From Rapidithrix thailandica (GTDB lineage Bacteria; Bacteroidota; Bacteroidia; Cytophagales; Flammeovirgaceae): a stretch of DNA of 64,000 nucleotides. The DNA lies in assembly GCF_039710355.1 (NCBI RefSeq), contig NZ_JBDKWZ010000001.1:124001-188000 (forward strand), written 5' to 3'. A program made the translations under genes and the position numbers. The notes below the pieces were generated by a model. The model worked only from the letters and a program-made list of their open reading frames with translations. It ran no database searches and was not told the origin of the DNA. Position 1 is the first letter of the stretch. Each line of letters starts with the position of its first letter. This document shows positions 42,228 to 52,585 of the stretch, one piece after another.

Positions 42228-45200
42228 ATGAAGCATCCATTACCTACACTTAGACATACACTTGGCCAAGGCCTTCTTTTACGTCTTGGCTTGTTATGGA
42301 GTTTATGGATATTATTTTCCTCCTTTCGGGTGCTGGCCCAGCCTGTGGTTCTTCAGGTGCAATTGTATCAGCCGGAAAATGCGATTACCAATGCAGAGCA
42401 AGTCGTGTTTTTAGTGGAGTTTAATGAAGAAGTAAAAGGGGTGGAAATAGTTGATTTTGGTTTGGCGCTTTCGGGTTCTGTCACGGGAGTGATCCACCAG
42501 GTGGAGGCTGATCCGGCTTCCAATACTGCCGCTCCTGACGATACTTATTCTAAATACATGGTGACGGTTCGGAATATCAATGGCAACGGAGAGCTGGGGC
42601 TGACTTTTAGTGGTACGGTGCAGGACGATAGCGGGAATGACCGGCCGGGCAATATCGCTAATAATGAAAAATATACCATTGATAACGAGGCGCCTGTAAT
42701 CGTATGCCCGCAGGATATTGTGGTTTCTTTGCTCAGTGGTTGCGAAACCAATGTGCAAATTCCGGATCCGGTTTCGGTGACGGACAATGTGTCTGCTGAA
42801 GGGGATATCCAGGTTGAGTTGTCTCCACTGTTAGGGCTGTTTCCTATCGGGATTACCTTACTTACTTATACTGCTACGGATGAAGCTGGTAACCAAAGTT
42901 CTTGTCAGTTTAATGTAGAAGTTACTTTGCAAGGGATGCGGTTAGAAGGCCCTTCGAATGTATCAAGCTGTGAGGGAGAAGTGGTGGAATTTCACGTTCA
43001 GGTAGTTGGAGGAGGGCAACCCCTGACCTATCAATGGAAAAAAGACGGCGTTGATTTAACGGATGCCGGGAAAATATCCGGAACTACCAGTGATAAACTG
43101 GTGATTGATGGAGTTGCCCCTGAAGATGTAGGTGAGTATAGTGTGCTGGTGAAGGATGCCTGTGGTAACGAAGAGAGCAGTAATGCTAACTTGGAAGTGC
43201 TACCGGCCATCACGTTTTCCCAACAACCCGTAGAGCAGAGTGCCTGTGAAGGGGAAAATGTACAACTATCAGCAGAATTGTCCCGTACGGGGAGTTATGA
43301 TTTGGTATGGTTTAAGGATGGCATAGCCCTGACAAATAGTGGAAAGTTTACAGGGGTGAACACCACCAATTTACAAATAGCCAATATAAGCCCTGCGGAA
43401 CAAGGGGAGTATACATTGCAGGTAACCAACGAGTGTAACAAATTACTTGTCAGTGAGAAGGCTTTGGTGATTGTCCACCCATTACCCACAGCAGCCCTTG
43501 CTTCTTCAGGGAATGTATGTGAGGGAGCGCAAGCCAATGTCACTGTGGACTTGACAGGAGAAGCTCCTTTTGAACTGGAATATCAATTGAATGGGGAGAA
43601 CCCGGTGACAGAAACAGTCAATGGAACCCGCTTCGAAAAGGTATTTGATCAAATTGGGGAATATACGTTTACGCTGCTTAAAGTCACCTCTCAACCTACG
43701 AATTGCGCTATACAGCCCAATGAACAAGTGCGATTTTCCCTATTCAACAAACCTTCGGCCGTGCTCAGTACCGTAGCCGGGAAAAACGAATACTGTGAAG
43801 GTGAAACCGCCCAAGTGCAAGTAGATATCCAAGGGGATGCTCCTTTTGATTTTACACTTCAGTATATAGATGAACTGGGGGGAGTGCAGGAGATCACAGA
43901 GACCAATTACACACAAAATACATATGTCTATCAGGTGACTAAGGCAGGGAACCATTCGGTTTCATTGTTAGACTTGAAAAATTCACAAACTACCTGTGAA
44001 GCTTCCGAGTTGGGTGATACACAGAATATAACAATTCATGCATTGCCTTCCGGCCAATTGAGCGGTGGAGGCACCATCTGTGAAGGAGGTATTGCAGAAC
44101 TTGTGGTGGACCTGCAAGGCACAGCGCCATTTGAATATACCTATACAATTGATGGGGTTCCCTCTACCAAGATGACGAATTCCTCCCAGGATATTCTGCG
44201 TGTACAAGACCCGGGAACGTATAAATTAATGCGTGTAAAAGACCGTTCGGGTTGTGAAAATACCAATATATCCGGTGAAGTGTCGGTGGAAACCGTACCT
44301 CTGCCCAAAGGAGTGATCCGGCTTCCCAATAATAAAAATGAAATTGCCATTTGTGAAGGCGAATCTATTGACTTGGCTATAGACCTGGAAGGTACGGCCC
44401 CTTTTGATTTTACTTATAGTGTTAACGGAGCGCTTCAGGAAGTCAACAACTGGCAAAGTAATACGTACACCTTTACTACTTCGGAAGCCGGTGCATACCG
44501 GCTGGAGAGCTTGAGAGATCACTTGAGTTTGAATGCCGGAAATGGTTGCCAGGGGGTAAACCTGGGGGAAGAAGTAAGTATCACTTTAAGTCCATTGCCT
44601 TCCGTTTCTTTGACAGCACTTAAACCTTCTGTATGTACCGGTGAGACGGCAGAGGTGCAGTTTGACTTTGCAGGTGCCGGAGCGGTGGATTTTACCTATA
44701 CAGTGGGCAATGCTTCCTTTGTAGTTCAGGCCCATCCCACAAACCAGCCTTTTATCGTAAGTGTGACGGAGGTAGGTACTCATACGATTCGCCTTACTCA
44801 ACTCTCATACTCTTCTTCTGGCTGTCAGGCACTTGATTTGGGAGAAAGTGAAGAAGTAAATGTATATGCCTTGCCCACAGCTACTGCCTCTTTAGGAGGT
44901 AATCAACAAGTCTGTTTTGGAGAAAAGGCATTGGTGCAGTTCTCTTTTGCAGGGGTCGGACCGTTTGATTTTACCTATAAAGATGAGGAGGGAAACCAGC
45001 AAAGTGTCACCAATCACCCGGCAGGGCAAGTGTATTCGGTAGAAGCGACTGCTGTAGGTGTTCATAAATATGCCATTATACAATTGACCGATAAGGGAAG
45101 TGGTTGTGTAGGGCTGGATTTGGGTGAAGAAGCAGAAGTTGAAGTATTGGCACTTCCTACGGCTTCTTTTTCCGGGGATATTACCATTTGTGAAGGGAGT

Positions 45201-48200
45201 GATGGCGAATTAGAGGTATTACTCACAGGAGCTGCTCCTTGGCAAATTGAATATTCCGATGGGAATTCCAACTTTACGGTTTCTTCATTTACCGAACAAA
45301 AAATCATTAAAGTTACCAAAGCAGGAGCATATGAACTCATATCGGTAAAAGATGCCAATTGTGAAGGAGAGCTGCAAAACCGTTTTGCCCAAGTGACTGA
45401 AAACCCCCTGCCTACAGCTACGATCCGTGGAGGAGGAAATGTGTGTGAAGCGGGAAGTCAATCTACGGTTCCGGTATTCATCGATTTAACAGCCGGTACC
45501 GCTCCTTGGTCAGTGGTGTATACCGATGGGAATGGCAATACTTTTACAGTAGATAATTTAAACAGCCCGGAATATTCGTTTGAGACTTCAATTCCCGGGT
45601 CGTATACCATTGTCAGTGTATCGGATGCTACAACTTGTACCGGAAAGGGCAGTGGAGTAGCCCAAGTACTTGCTCAAGATGTAGAACCTCCTACCTTGAT
45701 TAATTGTCCGCAGGATATTGCTATAACTACTAATACAGATGCTTGTGGAGCTGTGATCTCCATACCTGCGCCTCGTTTCGGTGTGGATTACAATGATAAT
45801 TGTTCTGCCATCATGACTCATAATTCTCCTTATGGCACAGATGCAATGGATGCCAGCGGTGAATATCCGGTGGGTGTAACCGACATTACATGGCAAGTGA
45901 CCGATGGGGTAAATCCTCCGGTTACTTGCACACAGACGATTACGGTAAGCGATAATCAGCGTCCGGTAATGTTGCAATGTTTGGAAAACATTGAGGCAGA
46001 GGTAGATGATGGTACTTGTATTGCTACCCTCACCCTTCCGGTGCCGGAATTAGGCATTCATTTTACAGATAATTGTACGGATGGTCTCAATATTTCACAT
46101 AATTCACCCTATGCTGTTCACCCCACGGATGCCAGTGGGCAATATCCGGCAGGCACCACACAAATTACCTGGACAGTAGAGGATGCTTCAGGGAATACTA
46201 CCCAGTGTGTACAGACAATTGAAATTAACTACGAACCGGTTGCTGTGATCCGGCATCCTGAAAATGTGGAAGTATGTGAGAGCTCGGAGGCAATGTATAC
46301 AGTCAGTGTTGCAGGTACCGGACCCTTTGCCTACCAATGGAAAAAAGACGGCAATCCAATGAGTAACTCTTCCAGGGTTTCAGGGGTGAATAGCGATACC
46401 TTATGGGTGAGAGGGATTACGTTGACAGATGCCGCTCTTTATACGGTAGAAGTGACGGATATATGCGGCAATACGGTTGAAAGCCAGGAAGCCGAATTAA
46501 ATATCAATGCCTTGCCCACTGCCAAGCCTGTATTGGGAGTGGGAGCGGCTTTAGATGTGTGTTTGGGCGAAGGTATTATTTCGATGGTATTGACAGGGGC
46601 CGGCCCGGATGAGTCCTTTAAGATTTTTAAAGATGGGGCGCTGACAGAAGAAGTGCCTTACACTCATGACCCTTTAAACAACCGCTACTCTATCGATCCG
46701 GATATTTTAGGATTGGGCAACGGGTCGTTTCATATTGTGGTTTACAACACCATTACCCAATGTATCGGAAGTCAGGTGTTGGAAGGTAATATTTTGAATT
46801 ACTCAGTGAATTTACCAACGGAAGGAGGAGAGTTTGAACAAGGAAATTTCCTGCAATTTTGTGGAGATAATACAGGAGGCTCTTTAACACTGATCAATTC
46901 AAACGGTAGTGTCAAACAGTGGGAAAGCAGTACGGATAATTTTCAAACGTTTACTAACTTATTCAATACGGGTTCGGTTACCTATAATTTCGGCCCGGTT
47001 ACCCAAACGACTTCTTACCGGGTAAAGGTACAGTCGGGTAATTGTGAAGCGAAGTACTCGGACATCATTACCATAGAGGTTTCTCCGGTTACTCAAGGCG
47101 GAACCTTGGGAGCGGACCGGGATGTTTGTCCCGGAACCACCGAGACACTTACCCTGGAAAATTACGAAGGAGCTATTTTGCGCTGGGAAAGCAGTACGGA
47201 TGGTTTTGCCTCGGACATTACTTTTATTGATAAACAAAGTACTACCCTGGAAGTACCACCGCTCACTCAAAAAATATCGTACCGGGCACTGGTTCAATCC
47301 GGTATATGCAACCCGGAGTTTTCCGACCCTGTCACGCTTGCTCTGCAAGACCTCAATGTCGGAGGTACATTAGGCAATGATTTTATTATCTGTCAAGGTG
47401 AAAACGCCACACTGGAACTAAGAGGGCATACCGGTGAAATACTCCGTTGGGAAGCCAGTACGGATAATTTTGTCAATGATATCCGGGATGTAGGCAATGC
47501 CAATACAGAGAAATATGAGATTGTCAACCATACTGTGACCACTTATTACCGGGTCTTAGTAATGGCTCCGGCTGGTTGTGACGTGTATTCGGCTACAGTA
47601 AAAGCCGGTGTGTATGAATTGCCTACAGCAAAATTTGTGGGTGGTATGACTGCGTGTACCGATGGAGCAACCCCGGTGTCGCTGGATGTGGAGCTTACTG
47701 GTACCGGCCCATGGCAGTTTTCTTATACAAATGGCAAAAATACCCAAAGTGTAGTTGCCAATGCTTCACCTTATAGTATTACTACCATTACCCCCGGAAC
47801 GTATGAAATTTTAGATGTAAAGGATCAACACTGTGAGGGGATTGAATTAGGAGAGCCGGTGAGTTTAACATTAAATCCCTTGCCGACTGCCGGTATTACC
47901 ATTGATGGACAGAAAGAAATTACGACCTGTTACAACGAGACGGTTCGAGTAGAAATTACTTTGACAGGGCAAGCGCCTTGGGAGTTGAGTTATTTCGATG
48001 GAGAATTGGAACAAACGCTGACCGTGAATACCAATACCTTCTTCTTTAACCCTACCCAAGCGGGTACTTTCCGGGTAACGGCCTTAAAAGATGCCAATGG
48101 CTGTAACGCATTGGAATTGGGTGGTTCCGTGAAGTTGAATCATCTGCCGGCCTCGGATGCCCGCTTCCAAGTGATAGGCGATTCGAGAATTTGTGTGGAT

Positions 48201-49235
48201 GGTAGCAGTCCTACACAGTTACAGTTAAACTTATCAGGGGTGGCCCCTTGGGAAGTGACCTACACCGACGGAACGCAGGAAAATACCTTGAAAACCAGTC
48301 AGAAAAATACGGTTTTTGAAGTAAATACCCCGGGTGAATACAAAGTTATACGCCTTGTGGATGGCAATGGGTGTATCATCACTCAATTTGAGGAGGAGCC
48401 TGTAAGTATAGAACAATTGCCCCTTCCCGCATTTACCGCAGGGAACGACCGGTTTATCTGTTTTGCCAATAATGGCACCTTTCAATTGGAAGGGACTATA
48501 CCAACCGGTTATTCCGGTAATTGGACAATGGAAGTTGTAGAAGGAGGAAACGGATTGACGATTCAACAACCTCAAAACCCTACCAGTGAGGTGTCCGGGC
48601 TGAGTGAAGGAACCTATGTATTCACATGGTCGATTACGAATGGCATCTGTTCCGCTTCGGATGAAGTGTTGATAGACGTTGTGCCGGAGCCTTCCGAAGC
48701 TGTGGCGCATATCCTGACGGAGGAAGGTCCTGTCAAGGAAATGGATTTGAGAGGAGAAGTGATGATACAGGTAGAAGCTGAAATCCCCGAAAATGGTAAA
48801 GGCTACTGGACGGCCGATCAAAGCGGAGTTGTGTTTGACAACCCGGAAGCTCCGTCTACGATGGTGACTCTTGTGAACGGAGAGAATACCTTGTATTGGA
48901 CCGTAGCCCTGGACGGGGGCTCTTGTGAAAGCTCGGTAGACGTATTGAAAATTTATGTGACAGACCTGGTTCCGGTGAATGTGTTTACTCCTAATGGCGA
49001 TGGGACAAACGACACGTTTGTGATCATGGGTTTATTAAACCCCCGCTATGCACAGAATGAACTGGTAGTGTACAACCGGTGGGGGAGTGAAGTGTATCGC
49101 TCTTCCGGCTATCAGAACGATTGGAACGGGCGAAATACCAATGGGAAGATCATGGAATCGGATACTTATTTCTATGTGTTGCAACTGCCTGGCGGAAGAA
49201 AATTTAAAGGAACAGTCTTACTGAAAAAGGACTAA
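42228..49235 (+). CDS. Giant T9SS-exported multidomain adhesin (gliding-motility-type C-terminal domain)
   Basis: 2335 residues. Signal peptide 1-38 (ending FRVLAQ). Domain order read from motifs: a beta-sandwich (about 40-145); a HYR domain (about 150-235, APVIVCPQDIVVS); two Ig-like domains (about 240-420, YQWKKDGVDL); eight related modules of about 85-100 residues, each with CEG...V-DL-G-APF-FTY patterns (about 420-1150); two HYR domains (1155-1335); another Ig-like domain (about 1340-1430); three modules built on WESSTD (near 1564, 1652, 1738); more APW-x-YTDG modules; and a type B T9SS sorting domain from about 2250 (NVFTPNGDGTNDTF, VYNRWGSEVY, DTYFYVLQL, KGTVLLKKD). It is probably a cell-surface adhesin moved or displayed like SprB. 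First gene of a four-gene operon. Confidence 0.93.
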   Translation: MKHPLPTLRHTLGQGLLLRLGLLWSLWILFSSFRVLAQPVVLQVQLYQPENAITNAEQVVFLVEFNEEVKGVEIVDFGLALSGSVTGVIHQVEADPASNTAAPDDTYSKYMVTVRNINGNGELGLTFSGTVQDDSGNDRPGNIANNEKYTIDNEAPVIVCPQDIVVSLLSGCETNVQIPDPVSVTDNVSAEGDIQVELSPLLGLFPIGITLLTYTATDEAGNQSSCQFNVEVTLQGMRLEGPSNVSSCEGEVVEFHVQVVGGGQPLTYQWKKDGVDLTDAGKISGTTSDKLVIDGVAPEDVGEYSVLVKDACGNEESSNANLEVLPAITFSQQPVEQSACEGENVQLSAELSRTGSYDLVWFKDGIALTNSGKFTGVNTTNLQIANISPAEQGEYTLQVTNECNKLLVSEKALVIVHPLPTAALASSGNVCEGAQANVTVDLTGEAPFELEYQLNGENPVTETVNGTRFEKVFDQIGEYTFTLLKVTSQPTNCAIQPNEQVRFSLFNKPSAVLSTVAGKNEYCEGETAQVQVDIQGDAPFDFTLQYIDELGGVQEITETNYTQNTYVYQVTKAGNHSVSLLDLKNSQTTCEASELGDTQNITIHALPSGQLSGGGTICEGGIAELVVDLQGTAPFEYTYTIDGVPSTKMTNSSQDILRVQDPGTYKLMRVKDRSGCENTNISGEVSVETVPLPKGVIRLPNNKNEIAICEGESIDLAIDLEGTAPFDFTYSVNGALQEVNNWQSNTYTFTTSEAGAYRLESLRDHLSLNAGNGCQGVNLGEEVSITLSPLPSVSLTALKPSVCTGETAEVQFDFAGAGAVDFTYTVGNASFVVQAHPTNQPFIVSVTEVGTHTIRLTQLSYSSSGCQALDLGESEEVNVYALPTATASLGGNQQVCFGEKALVQFSFAGVGPFDFTYKDEEGNQQSVTNHPAGQVYSVEATAVGVHKYAIIQLTDKGSGCVGLDLGEEAEVEVLALPTASFSGDITICEGSDGELEVLLTGAAPWQIEYSDGNSNFTVSSFTEQKIIKVTKAGAYELISVKDANCEGELQNRFAQVTENPLPTATIRGGGNVCEAGSQSTVPVFIDLTAGTAPWSVVYTDGNGNTFTVDNLNSPEYSFETSIPGSYTIVSVSDATTCTGKGSGVAQVLAQDVEPPTLINCPQDIAITTNTDACGAVISIPAPRFGVDYNDNCSAIMTHNSPYGTDAMDASGEYPVGVTDITWQVTDGVNPPVTCTQTITVSDNQRPVMLQCLENIEAEVDDGTCIATLTLPVPELGIHFTDNCTDGLNISHNSPYAVHPTDASGQYPAGTTQITWTVEDASGNTTQCVQTIEINYEPVAVIRHPENVEVCESSEAMYTVSVAGTGPFAYQWKKDGNPMSNSSRVSGVNSDTLWVRGITLTDAALYTVEVTDICGNTVESQEAELNINALPTAKPVLGVGAALDVCLGEGIISMVLTGAGPDESFKIFKDGALTEEVPYTHDPLNNRYSIDPDILGLGNGSFHIVVYNTITQCIGSQVLEGNILNYSVNLPTEGGEFEQGNFLQFCGDNTGGSLTLINSNGSVKQWESSTDNFQTFTNLFNTGSVTYNFGPVTQTTSYRVKVQSGNCEAKYSDIITIEVSPVTQGGTLGADRDVCPGTTETLTLENYEGAILRWESSTDGFASDITFIDKQSTTLEVPPLTQKISYRALVQSGICNPEFSDPVTLALQDLNVGGTLGNDFIICQGENATLELRGHTGEILRWEASTDNFVNDIRDVGNANTEKYEIVNHTVTTYYRVLVMAPAGCDVYSATVKAGVYELPTAKFVGGMTACTDGATPVSLDVELTGTGPWQFSYTNGKNTQSVVANASPYSITTITPGTYEILDVKDQHCEGIELGEPVSLTLNPLPTAGITIDGQKEITTCYNETVRVEITLTGQAPWELSYFDGELEQTLTVNTNTFFFNPTQAGTFRVTALKDANGCNALELGGSVKLNHLPASDARFQVIGDSRICVDGSSPTQLQLNLSGVAPWEVTYTDGTQENTLKTSQKNTVFEVNTPGEYKVIRLVDGNGCIITQFEEEPVSIEQLPLPAFTAGNDRFICFANNGTFQLEGTIPTGYSGNWTMEVVEGGNGLTIQQPQNPTSEVSGLSEGTYVFTWSITNGICSASDEVLIDVVPEPSEAVAHILTEEGPVKEMDLRGEVMIQVEAEIPENGKGYWTADQSGVVFDNPEAPSTMVTLVNGENTLYWTVALDGGSCESSVDVLKIYVTDLVPVNVFTPNGDGTNDTFVIMGLLNPRYAQNELVVYNRWGSEVYRSSGYQNDWNGRNTNGKIMESDTYFYVLQLPGGRKFKGTVLLKKD

Positions 49236-49296
49236 GTGAATAGGTGGGGAAACGGAAAGCCTTGTTCTTGACGGTCAATTGCTTAAAAAAGCTAAT

Positions 49297-50259
49297 ATGA
49301 AACGATATTTACTCATAGTGCTTCTTTTTATCAGCTATTCTTTGGTGAATGCCCAACACTTGCCATTACTTGGTAACTATATGTTCAATGGTCTGACCAT
49401 TAATCCGGCTTATGCAGGTTCCCGGAAGGCATTGAGTATTGCCGCAACACACCGCACCCAATGGGCAGGCTTTGAGGGAGCGCCTACTACCCAGGTGCTA
49501 AGCGCTCACGGCCGTTTGGAAAGACAAAAACTGGGCCTGGGCCTGATGTTCTTGAAAGATAAAATAGGCTTAACCAATCAATACGGGGCCTATGGAACGC
49601 TGGCTTATTATGTGGATTTCAAAGACAAAAGCCGGAAGAGGGTCAATAAAAGTTATCGCAGATATCGCTTGTTTCATCGCTTGAAAGAAAGTAAATTGTC
49701 TTTCGGCTTACAGTTTGGTTATTCACATGTGCGGACAAATTGGAGCCAGGCTATTCTGGAAGAAGAAAATGATCCTTTATTTACCGATATACCCAACTAT
49801 GAATTTGTGCCTAATGTGGGTGTAGGGATGTATTATTACAACGATGTTTTTTTTGCAGGGCTTTCCGCGCCCAACCTTTTGAATACGAATGGTAGCCCTT
49901 TTGGAGACGAGCGTACCTTCGGGAACTTCTTGTTTTCTACCGGCTTTTTACTGAATCTCAACGAATATATTCAATGGCAACCCTCTACACTACTTCGGTA
50001 TATTGAGAATTCTCCGGTGCAATTTGATATTAACTCTAATTTCATTTTTTATGAAAAGCTGTTGGCAGGGCTTTCATACCGGCATCAGGATGCCTTGATA
50101 CCTATTGTGCAATTGTACGTTTCAGATCAGTTCCGGGTGGGGTATACCTATGAAGTAGGAATTTCCGATTTGAAAAAATATCACCACGGTTCTCATGAAA
50201 TTTTATTGATGTATGAGTTCAGGTTTAAGTCGAAAGTGATGCACCCTAAGTATTTTTAA
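49297..50259 (+). CDS. PorP/SprF family T9SS outer membrane protein
   Basis: About 320 residues from the ATG at 49297, which starts a good signal peptide (MKRYLLIVLLFISYSLVNA); an upstream TTG would only add polar residues. The family signature is complete: LLGNYMFNGLTINPAYAGSR, then HRTQWAGFEGAPTTQ, LGLGLMFLKDKIGLTNQYG, and barrel strands ending YEFRFK. PorP/SprF proteins are beta-barrels that pair with one T9SS type B substrate encoded just upstream and are needed for its secretion or surface attachment, as SprF is for SprB in Flavobacterium johnsoniae. Here it follows the giant adhesin directly, 61 bases downstream. Confidence 0.94.
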   Translation: MKRYLLIVLLFISYSLVNAQHLPLLGNYMFNGLTINPAYAGSRKALSIAATHRTQWAGFEGAPTTQVLSAHGRLERQKLGLGLMFLKDKIGLTNQYGAYGTLAYYVDFKDKSRKRVNKSYRRYRLFHRLKESKLSFGLQFGYSHVRTNWSQAILEEENDPLFTDIPNYEFVPNVGVGMYYYNDVFFAGLSAPNLLNTNGSPFGDERTFGNFLFSTGFLLNLNEYIQWQPSTLLRYIENSPVQFDINSNFIFYEKLLAGLSYRHQDALIPIVQLYVSDQFRVGYTYEVGISDLKKYHHGSHEILLMYEFRFKSKVMHPKYF

Positions 50260-50272
50260 CGTGAGTACGACT

Positions 50273-52543
50273 ATGCAAAGGATTTTAGTTGTTTTATTTT
50301 TTTTCTTGACCTTATTCCATTCTGTTTTTGCTCAAAAGAAGGACAAGAAGACTGCAACAACAGTAGGGGCTATAGAGGTGCCTGTCAATAAGGATGTCAG
50401 CCTCAAACTCTTGCCATTTAATACACTCCATTCAGATTTCGGTGCAGTTCCTTATAAAGACGGACTGATTTTCAATTCTAATATGCTTAACGAAAACATT
50501 GTCACATATATAGAGGACAATGAAAAACTGCCTTTGTTTGATTGCTATTTTGTTCGGAAAAAAGATTCATTGGGAGAAAATTGGGGAACACCTCGTTTGC
50601 TCAAAGGAGATGTTAACTCTTTGGTGCACGATGTAGTCGGGACTTTAAACTCGGAGGGAGATGTGTTGTACTTTACCCGGAATTACCTCTTTGATAAAAT
50701 TTCCGATGTAAAAAAAAGTGACAACTATTTAAGCATATTCCGGGTAGAATTTAAAGAAGGAAAATGGGACAAAGTAACGCGCTTTCCTCAGAGTAGTAAG
50801 TTTTTTGTAACGGCTCATCCCAGTTTTGGGGCCAATGATAGCACAATGTATTTTGTCTCTGATCAACCCGGTGGGCAGGGGGGGACGGATATTTACGTAA
50901 GTTATTACCGCAACGGTACTTGGCAGCAGGCTCATAACCTGGGGCCTGAGGTTAACTCACCGTATAACGAACGCTTTCCTTTTATTCACTCGGACGGTAC
51001 CTTGTTTTTCTCTTCTGACCGGAAAAGCTCTTTGGGAGGGTACGATGTGTATTATACTGAAAAAATCGGGGGCAAATGGGTAAAGCCGATTAACATGGGT
51101 CCCCCCGTAAACTCGGATGCCAACGATTTTAGTTTCTATATCGATAAGCCCCGGAAAATTGGCTATGTTTCATCTAACCGGGGGCTGGATCCCAACGATG
51201 ACAATATCTACCAATTTGAAATGAATTCACCGGCTTTTACAGGCTGTCCGGTGCAAATTGATGAGAATTTTTGCTATACCTTCTTCGAAGAAAATACCAC
51301 CCTGGAAGATTTTGAAGACTTACCCCTTTCATACTTATGGGATTTGGGAGACGGAACTCAGGTCCGGGGAGTGACTGCCGACCATTGTTATACCAAAGAA
51401 GGTATTTATGATATCAACCTGTATATCATTGATTCTCTCTCCGGAGAAGTGTTTTGGAGCGAGGCAAATTATCAACTGGAAGTAAAAAAACAAGAGCAAG
51501 TATATATAAATACACCGGAAGACACGGTTGCCGTGGGAACGGAGGTTGCTTTCAGTGGACATAAAACCCGGATCAAAGGATTTCTACCCCAAAAGTTTTA
51601 TTGGAATTTTGGCGATGGATTCAGAAGTGAGGGTGTGGAAGTCAATCATATGTTTGCCGAGCCCGGGCTTTACCGTATTCAACTGGGTGTGGAGGGAATG
51701 GATGAAAACGGAAATCCGGATAAACATTGCGGTGTGAAATACTTATTAGTGATGGGTGAGAAAATGTTGACAAAAAAGAATAAGAAAAGGCAGGAGAAAT
51801 TTTTGGCGAGTCTGAATTCTCCCTTTGTGCTGAATTCTTATCCTTACTTGCGCAAGGGTATTAGCGGTATCAGTGCTACTTTGGGAAGTGATGTCGTATA
51901 CAGCGTTTTGTTGAAAGCTTCCCCTCAAAAACTATTGCCGGATGATCGTTTTTTTTCCCGGGCCAACGAATACCGGAGTGCGTTTGGAAATATCATGGAA
52001 ATCTATGATCTCAATACCCAAAACTATTTGTACACCATTGCCAAAAAAGATAAACTGACCGATACTTACCCTGCTTTTAAAACCATGAAAGATGAAGGGT
52101 ATCAAGAAGCGATTGTGACCTACCGGAGTGAAAGTGACAGCTCATTGATTGTATACACCCCGATTCAATACAAATTTTATTACGAGTATGGAGTGGTAGA
52201 AGTGAAAGAAGACGATGGGGAGTTTAATCAGTTTGTGAATGAAGTAGAGGAAAAGATTAAAATTGAAGGCGAAGTGCGTTTGTTGATCGAAGCCAGCGCT
52301 TCCAAAGTTCCGGTGGCAGACGGATCAAAAACCAATTACCAATTGGCTGCAGAAAGGGCCCGGGAGTCTAAGAAACGCCTCATAGAAATGTTGAAAGAGC
52401 GAAGCGTAGATATTGAAAAAATTGTGTTTGAAGAAGACCGGGTCTTGGTACAAGGCCCTGAGTATAACAATGATTTTGAGGAAAATAGGGAAGCCTATGA
52501 AAAATATCAGTATGTGAAAGTGGTAAGAATTTTAAAAGGCTGA
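50273..52543 (+). CDS. PD40-PKD-OmpA envelope protein, T9SS-associated (PorE/SprE-neighbourhood type)
   Basis: 756 residues from the ATG at 50273; a GTG four codons upstream is less likely. Signal peptide to about residue 22. Residues about 180-315 hold WD40/PD40-like repeats: SFGANDSTMYFVSDQPGG, GTLFFSSDRKSSLGGYDVYY, KIGYVSSNRGLD. Two PKD domains follow (SYLWDLGDGTQ near 352, FYWNFGDGF near 441), then a region near 500-640 with no known match, then an OmpA-like peptidoglycan-binding domain (LLIEASASKVP near 669, NYQLAAERARESKKRLIEML). Similar OmpA/PD40 proteins are encoded next to PorP/SprF genes and probably fix the T9SS machinery or its cargo to peptidoglycan. Confidence 0.9.
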   Translation: MQRILVVLFFFLTLFHSVFAQKKDKKTATTVGAIEVPVNKDVSLKLLPFNTLHSDFGAVPYKDGLIFNSNMLNENIVTYIEDNEKLPLFDCYFVRKKDSLGENWGTPRLLKGDVNSLVHDVVGTLNSEGDVLYFTRNYLFDKISDVKKSDNYLSIFRVEFKEGKWDKVTRFPQSSKFFVTAHPSFGANDSTMYFVSDQPGGQGGTDIYVSYYRNGTWQQAHNLGPEVNSPYNERFPFIHSDGTLFFSSDRKSSLGGYDVYYTEKIGGKWVKPINMGPPVNSDANDFSFYIDKPRKIGYVSSNRGLDPNDDNIYQFEMNSPAFTGCPVQIDENFCYTFFEENTTLEDFEDLPLSYLWDLGDGTQVRGVTADHCYTKEGIYDINLYIIDSLSGEVFWSEANYQLEVKKQEQVYINTPEDTVAVGTEVAFSGHKTRIKGFLPQKFYWNFGDGFRSEGVEVNHMFAEPGLYRIQLGVEGMDENGNPDKHCGVKYLLVMGEKMLTKKNKKRQEKFLASLNSPFVLNSYPYLRKGISGISATLGSDVVYSVLLKASPQKLLPDDRFFSRANEYRSAFGNIMEIYDLNTQNYLYTIAKKDKLTDTYPAFKTMKDEGYQEAIVTYRSESDSSLIVYTPIQYKFYYEYGVVEVKEDDGEFNQFVNEVEEKIKIEGEVRLLIEASASKVPVADGSKTNYQLAAERARESKKRLIEMLKERSVDIEKIVFEEDRVLVQGPEYNNDFEENREAYEKYQYVKVVRILKG

Positions 52544-52585
52544 CCGGGTATTTATTATTGACTATAATTTAATTACCGGACGAAC

